Shown: in pieces, positions 14,234 through 20,704 of the stretch
Numbering within the stretch: position 1 is the stretch's first letter
How the letters are laid out: each line of letters starts with the position of its first letter
Position numbers and translations under genes: made by a program
The notes under the pieces: model-generated
What the model saw: only the letters and a program-made list of their open reading frames with translations
What the model was told of the DNA's origin: nothing
Databases searched by the model: none
From: a virus
DNA length: 27,391 nt
Strand: one strand, 5' to 3'
Virus record (IMG/VR): IMGVR_UViG_3300045922_000612
Coordinates: 1 to 27,391 of that record

Positions 14234-15348
14234 CATTCGGCTCGCTGTTCGCTGGCATCGGCGGCATCGACCTGGGTTTGGAGCTTGTAGGCATGGAGTG
14301 CCGGTGGCAGGTGGAGATCCACCCGTTCTGCCGCCGCATTCTGGAGAAGCATTGGCCGGAGGTGAAACGCTATGAAGACGTCCGCACGATTGACCCGGAA
14401 GAGCTCGAGCCGGTCGATCTCATCTGCGGAGGTTTCCCTTGCCAGGATGTCAGCCTCGCCGGACAGAGAAAGGGTATTGAGGGTGCTCGCTCAGGCCTTT
14501 GGTCTGAGTTCGCCCGCATTGTTCGCGGTGCGCGGCCCCGATGGGTGCTCGTGGAGAACGTGCCAGGCCTCCTTGTTCGGCACGGAGGGACAGCAGCCGG
14601 AATTGCCAGAGTTTGCGGCGAACTGGCCGGGCTCGGGTATGTGGGATGCTGGCGCAGCCTACGAGCTGCAGATGTGGGGGCCAGCCACATCCGAAAGCGG
14701 ATCTTCATTGTGGCCTACCGTGCTCAACCGGGATTACAAGATGACCAGTGCGCCGATCCGCAAGGACACGGGCAAGCACCGGCTGAACCAGCTGCCGGTG
14801 GCGGCGATGCTGTGGCAGACGCCAAGCGCGGATCCGTTCCGCAGCCGGGGCGGGAGCCGGAAGCACGAGATGGGGCTGGACAAACAGGCGCGGATCGGCT
14901 TCTGGCAGACGCCGCTTGCGAGGGACGGCATCAAGGCTCCGACTCCTGCAGTCGATCTCGCAAGCGTAAAGAAGGGGCGATACAAAAACCTGAATGCGCA
15001 AATAGCGGACTCATGGCAGACACCACTGGCCAAGCACGCGAAGCCGAGCTTGCGAGCCGAGGAGAACTGCACGCCGCGTTCGCTTCTAACGCAAGTCAGC
15101 CGATTTTCCCTCCAGGGCCAGGCGATCCGGAATGGGAGCGAGTCCTCAAGGTCCGACCCGATCTTGCGCCGGCGCTTGAACCCCCGCTTCGTGGAATGGC
15201 TCATGGGGTTCCCGATTGGCTGGACCGAGCCATGAGCCATCGCGCCAAGCGCATTACGGCGCTGGGCAATGCTGTGGTGCCACAGTGCGCGGCAGTGATT
15301 GGCCGGGCGATATTGCAGGCAGAGGAGGCGCTCCAATGCGCATTGTGA
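14230..15348 (+). CDS. C5-cytosine DNA methyltransferase
   Basis: A 372-residue enzyme that would methylate cytosine at C5. Motif I is FAGIGG (7-12), the cofactor-binding acidic residues follow, and GGFPCQ has catalytic C71. Motif VI is ENV (109-111). Motif VIII-like HIRKRIF and the C-terminal ALGNAVVP motif complete the fold. Between ~200 and 320 is a Gln/Gly/Ala-rich variable region where the target recognition part sits. It probably protects the DNA from host restriction; recognition sequence unknown. Start ATG 14230 overlaps the preceding stop. Strikingly, an alternative frame inside it also looks coding (see 14372-15235). Confidence 0.92.
   Translation: MTFGSLFAGIGGIDLGLELVGMECRWQVEIHPFCRRILEKHWPEVKRYEDVRTIDPEELEPVDLICGGFPCQDVSLAGQRKGIEGARSGLWSEFARIVRGARPRWVLVENVPGLLVRHGGTAAGIARVCGELAGLGYVGCWRSLRAADVGASHIRKRIFIVAYRAQPGLQDDQCADPQGHGQAPAEPAAGGGDAVADAKRGSVPQPGREPEARDGAGQTGADRLLADAACEGRHQGSDSCSRSRKRKEGAIQKPECANSGLMADTTGQAREAELASRGELHAAFASNASQPIFPPGPGDPEWERVLKVRPDLAPALEPPLRGMAHGVPDWLDRAMSHRAKRITALGNAVVPQCAAVIGRAILQAEEALQCAL
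14372..15235 (+). CDS. Overlapping protein in the +1 frame of the methyltransferase gene
   Basis: A 287-residue frame wholly inside the methyltransferase. Its features match a phage family I know beside or within C5 methyltransferases: GLSSPALFA, SWRTCQASLFG, NWPGSGMW, WPTVLNRDYK, repeated WQTP blocks, and an end LNPRFVEWLMGFPIGWTEP. Random shadows rarely carry such connected motifs. A perfect ribosome site, GGAGGTG (14358-14364), lies 7 bases before ATG 14372; M26 (ATG 14447) starts the part that resembles the family. The first 25 residues are Ser/Arg-rich shadow-like. Function unknown; possibly a methyltransferase partner or specificity factor. Confidence 0.6.
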   Translation: MKTSARLTRKSSSRSISSAEVSLARMSASPDRERVLRVLAQAFGLSSPALFAVRGPDGCSWRTCQASLFGTEGQQPELPEFAANWPGSGMWDAGAAYELQMWGPATSESGSSLWPTVLNRDYKMTSAPIRKDTGKHRLNQLPVAAMLWQTPSADPFRSRGGSRKHEMGLDKQARIGFWQTPLARDGIKAPTPAVDLASVKKGRYKNLNAQIADSWQTPLAKHAKPSLRAEENCTPRSLLTQVSRFSLQGQAIRNGSESSRSDPILRRRLNPRFVEWLMGFPIGWTEP

Positions 15349-15722
15349 TGCTGAATCCGTTCTTGGCCAGCGTTGTGCGCCGCAGGCACACGACGCTGGT
15401 TACGCTGCGCGAGCACGGCCAGGAGATCGAGCTGCTGTTCACCAGCCTCCGAGCACTGGATGCGCTGCGCCAGCAGATCTCAGAGGCGATCCGGCAGGCG
15501 CTGGACGGTGCGGAGGGTACGGAGTGGACCAATCCCTACCTTGCGGCGCGGCGCCGTGCGCATGATGAGGCATCAGATTTGCTCTACGATGCCGGGCTGC
15601 TGGACAAACCGGAGTTCATGGCGCGGGCCGAATTGGCCGCTCCTCCACGGGTGGAGCGTCTGGGTCAGCGGAGCGATAAATCCGCAGCACCGGATTCTGC
15701 AACGGGATCTCCTCGCCGGTAA
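15336..15722 (+). CDS. Small hypothetical protein
   Basis: A 128-residue protein starting at ATG 15336, overlapping the methyltransferase end by 13 bases with AGAGGAGGCG upstream. The first half is beta then a Leu-rich helix (LRALDALRQQISEAIRQAL), the second is helical with basic tail. The last ~107 bases overlap, tail to tail, the minus-strand zinc-ribbon gene, so its C-terminus may be partly adapted to that gene. Unrecognised. Confidence 0.6.
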   Translation: MRIVMLNPFLASVVRRRHTTLVTLREHGQEIELLFTSLRALDALRQQISEAIRQALDGAEGTEWTNPYLAARRRAHDEASDLLYDAGLLDKPEFMARAELAAPPRVERLGQRSDKSAAPDSATGSPRR

Positions 15723-16044
15723 GCTTCTGCCACATGCGGGCGACGCATTCGTAGTGCGCCGCGCCGCCGCGCATCACGTCGGCCAGGTACTCGCGGCGGA
15801 TGAGAGCCAGGGCCTGATCCCGCGCCCGCAATGAGATCTCGGCCAGTGCGAGGAAGCTGGACATCACATTGCTAACCATGCGGCGGCTGATCGAGAAGGC
15901 GCGGGCGCAGGACCGGCAGCGGAGCTGGATGCCCTGCGTGCGCAGAATCCGTTTCCCGCAATCGATGCAATCGATATAGACCGGCGGCTTGCGCGGCGGG
16001 AGCTGGTGGGGCAAGCGTGGGATCCGGTGCGGATTGCGTGCCAT
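15616..16044 (-). CDS. Zinc-ribbon protein with helical C-terminus
   Basis: A 142-residue minus-strand protein. A Pro/Arg-rich start is followed by two knuckles, CIDC and CRSC (near residues 25-46), then a long helical part ending in a short beta piece. The layout (metal ribbon plus helical bundle) fits a regulator or adaptor; no family recognised. ATG 16044 is preceded by a good promoter but no Shine-Dalgarno, so the mRNA may be leaderless. A longer frame to 16125 is unsupported. It is the only minus-strand gene between 5.1 and 24.7 kb. Confidence 0.7.
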   Translation of the reverse strand: MARNPHRIPRLPHQLPPRKPPVYIDCIDCGKRILRTQGIQLRCRSCARAFSISRRMVSNVMSSFLALAEISLRARDQALALIRREYLADVMRGGAAHYECVARMWQKLTGEEIPLQNPVLRIYRSADPDAPPVEERPIRPAP

Positions 16045-16052
16045 CAATGAGC

Positions 16053-16081
16053 AGTATAAACCGCCGCCGGTGGCCGGCCAG
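16053..16081 (-). promoter_or_regulatory. Probable sigma70 promoter for the minus-strand zinc gene
   Basis: On the minus strand TTGGCC (16081-16076), 17 bases, TATACT (16058-16053): 4/6 and 5/6 matches. The -10 is 8 bases from the ATG at 16044, implying a leaderless transcript. Confidence 0.45.
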
Positions 16082-16110
16082 GGTTTGGGATGGGCAGCCA
16101 GGCGGGGGGC

Positions 16111-16194
16111 TCCCGCGCCCGGCACCCAGCACTAGATCCCAGCATCGGCGCTAAGCACCAGCTCCCGCGCCCGGCATCCGGCACAGGATCCCAT
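16111..16194. repeat. Imperfect 32-base direct repeat pair
   Basis: Copies at 16111-16142 and 16163-16194, both starting CTCCCGCGCCCGGCA and ending GATCCCA; four mismatches. Period 52. A shorter fragment (ACCCAGCACCC) follows near 16202. Confidence 0.75.
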
Positions 16195-16298
16195 ATATAG
16201 GACCCAGCACCCACCTGAACTTTTCCCTTTGTTTTCAATAACTTGTACAAAGCGCGAAAAACGCCGCAACATCGCAAAAAAATTTTTTCTCTCGTATA

Positions 16299-16326
16299 TT
16301 GTTGATAATACTGGAGTTATCAACAA
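16299..16326. promoter_or_regulatory. Perfect 10-bp dyad
   Basis: TTGTTGATAA (16299-16308) and TTATCAACAA (16317-16326), 8-base centre. Operator-like, and each arm resembles a DnaA box. Confidence 0.55.
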
Positions 16327-16404
16327 AATAGGTTACATGGTATTGAACACAGAGAAACATTGGTGCATGATGGGGGTGTAAGGAGAAAGGGGCCCCGATG
16401 TCAG

Positions 16405-16429
16405 GCCTGCTGCGGGTAACGCAGCGGGC
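16405..16429 (+). repeat. Leader hairpin before cassette gene 1
   Basis: Stem 16405-16414 / 16420-16429 with one G-U pair and loop GGTAA, 46 bases before the ATG at 16476. It has the same placement as the four GC-rich intercistronic hairpins downstream but a different stem sequence. Confidence 0.5.
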
Positions 16430-16475
16430 AAGTGTCAACCCCAGTTCTCGAGCCCAAAGCAAGAAGGAGGAAATC

Positions 16476-17210
16476 ATGAACAACAACGATCCCATCTACA
16501 CCGCCCGCGCCGAAAGCGGGCACCACTGGCGGCTGTACTGCGATTACGCGCACGAAGCCGCGCAGGAAGCGCGGATCACCGCGCAGTCGGAGGCGCGGGG
16601 CATCTGGCCCCGCAGCTGGGTGGAGGACTTCGCCGGGTATCCCTGCCCCGGCAATAGCCTAGAGCCCAAGTACTTCCGGTTGGTGCTCCTCGAGGATGGG
16701 GTATCCATCGGAGAGGACGAGGTGAAGGTTGCTCCGCCGGAGCCATCCTGCCCGCAATCGGAGCGGGGGCACTATTGGGTGCGCCTGCCAAGCGGGGAGC
16801 ATTTCTGCATCCATTGCGGGATGCGGCGCTATGAGGAGTGGTCCGAGTTGGAGCAAGAGAACGTGTACGGGTACTACTGGCCGGAGTGGATCGGAACGCC
16901 TCGCCACATCCCGGATTACGCAGGATTGCCTGAGCTGGTGCAGGAGCGCATCAAGGCGCGGGACTTTAACCTGCGCGAGGCAATCTCTCGGCAGCACTGG
17001 GTGGTAGCCGCCGGAGTGCTGCAGGACGTCTGGGAGGCCGTCGAGGATCGCCTGATTGACCTGGACGACGACGACGACGAGGAGGAGGCGGCCATGCGCG
17101 AGTTCCGTTGTTGGCTGGCGGAGCTCGGCAAAGAGTATCGGGAACTGATTTATGCCATCCGCGAGTGGTACATCGCGGACGAGCTGGAGGAGGCCCTGCG
17201 CGGGCGGTAG
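16476..17210 (+). CDS. Cassette zinc protein A (C-H-C-C motif)
   Basis: A 244-residue protein with an excellent ribosome site (AAGAAGGAGGAAATC). A variable N-terminal domain ends in PEPSC, and then the shared motif: C92, H99-x-W101, C111-IHC-114-G, followed by an aromatic-rich stretch. This would hold one zinc ion. The C-terminal half is helical with an Asp-rich run (DDDDDEEE, near residue 194) and many Trp. It opens the rightward cassette. Three later proteins have the same motif and order. Function unknown; single-zinc modules usually mediate DNA or protein contacts. Confidence 0.75.
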   Translation: MNNNDPIYTARAESGHHWRLYCDYAHEAAQEARITAQSEARGIWPRSWVEDFAGYPCPGNSLEPKYFRLVLLEDGVSIGEDEVKVAPPEPSCPQSERGHYWVRLPSGEHFCIHCGMRRYEEWSELEQENVYGYYWPEWIGTPRHIPDYAGLPELVQERIKARDFNLREAISRQHWVVAAGVLQDVWEAVEDRLIDLDDDDDEEEAAMREFRCWLAELGKEYRELIYAIREWYIADELEEALRGR

Positions 17211-17220
17211 CGCTGTTGGC

Positions 17221-17249
17221 GGCCCGCCGTCGATTGCCGGCGGCGGGCC
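17221..17249 (+). repeat. Intercistronic hairpin 1
   Basis: GGCCCGCCG (17221-17229) pairs with CGGCGGGCC (17241-17249) and the pairing extends inward to a 5-base loop (12 bp with one G-U). No T-run follows, so not a classical terminator. Confidence 0.8.
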
Positions 17250-17286
17250 AGTGTTAACCGAGTTTTCAAACCATAGGAGGGCTGCA

Positions 17287-17568
17287 ATGAAGAAGAAGAA
17301 CTATTTCAAGCATTTGAACGACGTGGAGCACGTCGCCGACTACACCGGGTTCCGTTACGATCCTCGGTGGAGGCAGGAGACTAAGTTTGAGGTCGGCGTC
17401 TACGTCGGCAAGGTTCCGTGGGCGCAGAAATGGGTCACCTTTGAGGCGTGCGAACTCGCTGACGGATCCTGGCTGCGCTCCCGCCGCAGCGGGATCTACA
17501 GCTCCCGCGAGCGGGCCATCCAGCGGGCCTGGATTGTTGCCCAATTAGAAGACGGGCGCAATCTGTGA
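17287..17568 (+). CDS. Small cassette protein, no zinc motif
   Basis: A 93-residue basic, Trp-rich protein with AGGAGGGCTGCA before ATG 17287. It has several Arg- and Tyr-rich strands and a C-terminal helix (ERAIQRAWIVAQLE). No metal motif or family is recognised. It sits between hairpins 1 and 2 in the cassette. The frame extends upstream to 17152 only as shadow. Confidence 0.7.
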   Translation: MKKKNYFKHLNDVEHVADYTGFRYDPRWRQETKFEVGVYVGKVPWAQKWVTFEACELADGSWLRSRRSGIYSSRERAIQRAWIVAQLEDGRNL

Positions 17569-17574
17569 TGTTCC

Positions 17575-17600
17575 GGCCCGCCGGTGCCGTCCGGCGGGCC
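17575..17600 (+). repeat. Intercistronic hairpin 2
   Basis: Perfect 10-bp stem GGCCCGCCGG (17575-17584) / CCGGCGGGCC (17591-17600), loop TGCCGT, then AAACC and the next ribosome site. Confidence 0.85.
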
Positions 17601-17622
17601 AAACCAATCATAAGGAGGGCTT

Positions 17623-18333
17623 ATGGACTACACTGTACAAATCAATCACCCCGGGGATCTCGAGATCCCCGCGCTGAGCATCGATGCCACAACGCCCGCT
17701 GCTGCGGCACAAAAGGCCCTAGAACGCGTTGCCGGAAGCGCGGAGTACCTAGAGGCCATCTTCGGCCCGCCGCGCGTTCTGAGGCCACGGGAGGCGCTGG
17801 AATCGGCTATCGTGCGGGCCACTGCCGACGGCGCGGAGGCATTCGCCCTCGTCGATCCGCCGGAGCCCCCCTGCGCCGGCGCACGCCACGAGTGGGGCGA
17901 CGTGGAGGGGGAGCCCCACTCTGATCACCGGCAGATGTGCTGGACCTGCGGACTGATCCGCGAACAAACAGAGGAGGGGTTGATTCGCTACACCGGCCAC
18001 CAACTCCGGCAGCCCACCACCAGCATCCTGCGGGATGCCACGGTATCGATGCTCAACAACCACCGCGCCTGCGGTGCGCGGGTGAGGGATGAGCAGTGGG
18101 TCCGCGCCGTTGCTGTTTGGCTCTCCGAACAGTGGGACGCGGACGCCTGGTCCGCCTTCCGCACTTCCGGGCTCTCGACAGAGGACCGGCGGCTGCTGCG
18201 GGAGGCCGCGCTGGATGTCGACCTGCCCCGGCTGATCGCACTGCCACTCGAGGAGTGCGAGGACTGGGTGGAGCAGCAGCTGCAGCGGATGGCGGAGGCC
18301 CGCGCCGCCGCCGCTGCTGCAGGGGAGGAATAG
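17623..18333 (+). CDS. Cassette zinc protein B (C-H-C-C motif)
   Basis: A 236-residue protein. The N-terminus alternates strand, Ala-rich helix and strand (YTVQIN; PAAAAQKALERV). PEPPC leads into the motif: C84, H89-E-W, C106-WTC-109-G. The C-terminal ~110 residues are helical, with a long Ala-rich tail. Start ATG 17623 has AAGGAGGGCTT. Architecture matches cassette proteins A, C and D, with sequence strongly diverged outside the zinc motif. Confidence 0.75.
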   Translation: MDYTVQINHPGDLEIPALSIDATTPAAAAQKALERVAGSAEYLEAIFGPPRVLRPREALESAIVRATADGAEAFALVDPPEPPCAGARHEWGDVEGEPHSDHRQMCWTCGLIREQTEEGLIRYTGHQLRQPTTSILRDATVSMLNNHRACGARVRDEQWVRAVAVWLSEQWDADAWSAFRTSGLSTEDRRLLREAALDVDLPRLIALPLEECEDWVEQQLQRMAEARAAAAAAGEE

Positions 18334-18343
18334 CACTGTTTCT

Positions 18344-18370
18344 GGCCCGTCACTCCAGCAGTGGCGGGCC
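18344..18370 (+). repeat. Intercistronic hairpin 3
   Basis: GGCCCGTCACT (18344-18354) pairs with AGTGGCGGGCC (18360-18370), one G-U, loop CCAGC. A second small hairpin, GGGGGC-ACC-GCCCCC (18392-18406), lies just before the next ribosome site. Confidence 0.8.
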
Positions 18371-18420
18371 AAACTTGAGGCCACTGAAACTGGGGGCACC
18401 GCCCCCGAAGGAGGTTTGTT

Positions 18421-19248
18421 ATGGACCTGAAGACTCAAGCCCGCGCCCGCCTGCTGCGGGCGATCTACGACTGCCCCGCCCGCTCCTGGGGCGATGGATG
18501 CTCCATGCTCGAGGAGGGGGCCGAAGCGGAAGCCGCCCGCGCTGATGCGGCGCGGCTGGTGTACTCAAGTTCTCCCGGCGGCAGCGCCAGTCCGGGGCAG
18601 AACACGCTGAACGCCGCAGTGTGTTCTGCTCTGCAGGGGCTCCGGCAGGAGATCCTCGAAACCGAGGATCCCCTCCGCGCCGCAGGCCTGCTCAGTATTG
18701 CGGCGGAGGTGTGGAGGCTGGCCCGCACGCAGCGGCCATGGAGGCCGCCGCAAGCCTATGCTGACGCCCGCACGGCGTGGAATGAGGTTTGCGACGCCGC
18801 GCACTGGCGCGGCGTGAACGCCGGGCCGCTGGGCGCGGTGGCCGGGCGCGGTGCGCACCTCCAGCACTATTACGCGCACCGGGTGCCGGTGGATGACAGC
18901 ATCGGTCTCGACGTGCACATCGACCGCCAGCCCGGCGAGGCAACGTGGCGGGCGAAGGTGTGGGACGTCCGCACCGGCTGCGAGCCACGCGATGAGTGGG
19001 GCAACTCGACCGGGCCCTACTTCCCGCATCCGCTGCGGCTGGGCTTTGTCAGTTACCGTGCCTTTAAGCTGAGGGCATGGCTGGACTATTCCGGCTTCGT
19101 CCACATTGAGGCCACCAGCCGCCATGGGCGCAAGTTGCGCGAGTTCCGCAGCGTGCTTGCGGTGCCGGATGAGTTCCGGCTGCCGCATCAGCGCGGCGCG
19201 GGACTCGAGCCCCCGCCGCCGCCTCCGGTGCTGGAGGAAGAGTGCTGA
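18421..19248 (+). CDS. Cassette protein, no zinc motif
   Basis: A 275-residue protein with GAAGGAGGTTTGTT upstream. The first ~120 residues are helical and Ala-rich. The rest is beta-type (HLQHYYAHRVPVDD; DVHIDRQPGEATWRAKVWDV), ending in a Pro-rich run (PPPPPP) before a Glu tail. No family recognised. It has the same leader organisation as its neighbours, so likely belongs to the same unit. Confidence 0.7.
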   Translation: MDLKTQARARLLRAIYDCPARSWGDGCSMLEEGAEAEAARADAARLVYSSSPGGSASPGQNTLNAAVCSALQGLRQEILETEDPLRAAGLLSIAAEVWRLARTQRPWRPPQAYADARTAWNEVCDAAHWRGVNAGPLGAVAGRGAHLQHYYAHRVPVDDSIGLDVHIDRQPGEATWRAKVWDVRTGCEPRDEWGNSTGPYFPHPLRLGFVSYRAFKLRAWLDYSGFVHIEATSRHGRKLREFRSVLAVPDEFRLPHQRGAGLEPPPPPPVLEEEC

Positions 19249-19256
19249 TATCCCGT

Positions 19257-19286
19257 GCCCGCCATGCATCCCCATGCGTGGCGGGC
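19257..19286 (+). repeat. Intercistronic hairpin 4
   Basis: GCCCGCCATGCAT (19257-19269) pairs with ATGCGTGGCGGGC (19274-19286), 13 bp with one G-U, loop CCCC; followed by AAACC and the ribosome site AAAGGAGA. Confidence 0.85.
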
Positions 19287-19312
19287 GCGTGCAAACCGAA
19301 AGGAGATCTGGT

Positions 19313-20014
19313 ATGCAGTATTCAATTCTGCGTTGTGATTACCCCGGCCCTTTATCAGTTGACTTGCCATCCCGGCGCGATGTGCTGCGCCTGGCCAAGA
19401 TGGAACTGGATCTGATCAGCCATCCGACATCACGCAGCGAGGCTCAGCGCCTGCTGCAAAACCCGTTCGCCAGCGGCGAATCGCAGATAGGCGGCCACCT
19501 TGCGTGGGTGGAGATCCGCTGGCCGGACGGAAGCAAGCGCAAGCTGCAGCGTCTGGTCCCGCCGCCGGATCCCGGCTGCGTGAACTGCTGCCACAGCTGG
19601 GTGCGGTACAAAGGCGTGGAAATATGCCTGCATTGCGGGCTCCGGCGCGAGATGAGCCGTGGGCGTGTGGTGTGCTACATGTCGCCGCTGAGGCCCAAAC
19701 TCCACGGCGCGGAAGACGCCAAGCTGGGTGAGCTGATGCGGCATCTGCCAAACAACGCCTGGGGAAGGCGGTTTGTGACGATGATTCGGGATGCTGAACA
19801 GCGTTACTGGGGCGGGCAATACAGCGGCGCTCTGGATCATCTGTTCCTGGCGGCGCGGCAGATGCTGGAAGGCACCGGCGGCGGCATCCGCACGCGTCGC
19901 GTGCTCATAGCCATGCTGCGGCGGATCATATCGCTCAATCCGTTTCTGCGGCTGGCTGCACGCCGTTTCTACGGCACAAACTGGGCGGCGGTGGTTTTAC
20001 CTTTGAAGAACTAG
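19313..20014 (+). CDS. Cassette zinc protein C (C-H-C-C motif)
   Basis: A 233-residue protein. It opens with a strand (MQYSILRCDYPGPL), then a helix with Arg and Ala, and a strand ending at PDPGC. The motif is C89, extra C92-C93, H94-S-W, C105-LHC-108-G. It ends in a helical, Arg-rich part. Start ATG 19313 is set by the ribosome site AGGAGATCTGGT; an in-frame open stretch upstream to 19106 lies over the preceding gene. Fourth cassette member in order, third with the zinc motif. Confidence 0.75.
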   Translation: MQYSILRCDYPGPLSVDLPSRRDVLRLAKMELDLISHPTSRSEAQRLLQNPFASGESQIGGHLAWVEIRWPDGSKRKLQRLVPPPDPGCVNCCHSWVRYKGVEICLHCGLRREMSRGRVVCYMSPLRPKLHGAEDAKLGELMRHLPNNAWGRRFVTMIRDAEQRYWGGQYSGALDHLFLAARQMLEGTGGGIRTRRVLIAMLRRIISLNPFLRLAARRFYGTNWAAVVLPLKN

Positions 20015-20023
20015 GAGGCACGA

Positions 20024-20224
20024 ATGAAGAAGAAGCTGCTGACGCTGGAAGAGATGATGCAGTACTTGAACATCGGCAGAGTTACGCTCTGGCGCTACAT
20101 GAACGAGAAGGGCATGCCGTACTACCGGCTGCCTGGCGGCGACCTGCGCTTCGATGTCGACGAAGTGCGGGCGTGGATGAGAAAAAAACCTGTTGACAAG
20201 AGTCAAGTGAAAGTGAAGAATTAG
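20024..20224 (+). CDS. Excisionase / AlpA-like MerR-type DNA-binding protein
   Basis: A 66-residue protein with a winged helix-turn-helix of the excisionase (HTH_17/AlpA) type: LLTLEEMMQYLNIGRVTLWRYM then the basic wing KGMPYYRLPGGDLRF and DVDEVRAWM. Such proteins bend DNA for excision, or activate promoters. AGGAGGCACGA precedes the ATG. Its likely partner is the tyrosine recombinase at 2367, though far away. The basic KKP...K tail is typical. Confidence 0.85.
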   Translation: MKKKLLTLEEMMQYLNIGRVTLWRYMNEKGMPYYRLPGGDLRFDVDEVRAWMRKKPVDKSQVKVKN

Positions 20225-20253
20225 GGCATGAGTGCTGAAAGGAGAACTCACGC

Positions 20254-20493
20254 ATGAAGCTTGTTACCGAATCTGCAGCGGCGCTGCGCATGGCGCTGTC
20301 TTACCTGCGCCAGAGCGCGGCGCTGTGGGAAGGCAAGGACGACGAGATCGAGGAAGCCCACGCCGAGCTCGACGCCAATATCGAAGACCTGCTCTCGGTC
20401 GTCGAGGATGAAAGCGAAGATGAGTGCGGCGTAGAGCCGGAAGAGGAGTACGAGGAGGATGAGGAGGACGAGGAGGATGAAGGACTGGTATAA
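20254..20493 (+). CDS. Small acidic protein
   Basis: A 79-residue protein with AAAGGAGAACTCACGC before its ATG. About residues 1-48 are helical; from ~51 nearly every residue is Glu or Asp (EEEYEEDEEDEEDE). Highly acidic phage proteins can mimic DNA and inhibit DNA-binding host enzymes; that is only a possibility here. It overlaps the next gene by 17 bases, with its acidic codons doubling as the next ribosome site (GAGGACGAGGAGG). Confidence 0.65.
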   Translation: MKLVTESAAALRMALSYLRQSAALWEGKDDEIEEAHAELDANIEDLLSVVEDESEDECGVEPEEEYEEDEEDEEDEGLV

Positions 20494-20704
20494 GTACCGC
20501 TATCTGGTGCTTACTGCCAGATCCGCCGACTACACCAGATTCGGCGCGGTTTACGCCGCCGCTACTGATGCCGAAGCAGCAGAGGAAGAAGCGGCGGCGC
20601 TCAACGTGGAAATGGAATTGAAGAAGGGACAACGCAATGAACCATTATCGTTTCACGGTCCACATGCTTCTCCGGGGCGTGGAGAAGCCCCTAGCGGAAG
20701 GTGA
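20477..20704 (+). CDS. Small hypothetical protein with cassette-like N-terminal domain
   Basis: A 75-residue protein starting at ATG 20477 inside the acidic gene. It begins with a strand (YRYLVLTARSADY), then FGAVYAAATDAEAAEEEAAALN, a helix, like the N-terminal beta-alpha-beta unit of the cassette zinc proteins. The last ~20 residues overlap the next gene by 68 bases and are Pro/Gly-rich, so the true C-terminus is doubtful. Function unknown. Confidence 0.5.
   Translation: MKDWYKYRYLVLTARSADYTRFGAVYAAATDAEAAEEEAAALNVEMELKKGQRNEPLSFHGPHASPGRGEAPSGR

Larger units (their letters stand above)
16045..16475. promoter_or_regulatory. Non-coding control region, possible replication origin
   Basis: A 431-base gene-free stretch between divergent genes. 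It contains two 32-base direct repeats (16111-16142 and 16163-16194, 28 of 32 identical), further CCCAGCA-type copies, then an AT-rich segment (16205-16345), and a 10-bp inverted repeat (16299-16308 with 16317-16326). The arms TTATCAACA differ from the DnaA box TTATCCACA at one base. A small hairpin (16405-16429) leads into the next gene. Repeats plus AT-rich DNA plus DnaA-like boxes fit an origin, but equally a strong regulated promoter area. Origin status is inference. Confidence 0.4.
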
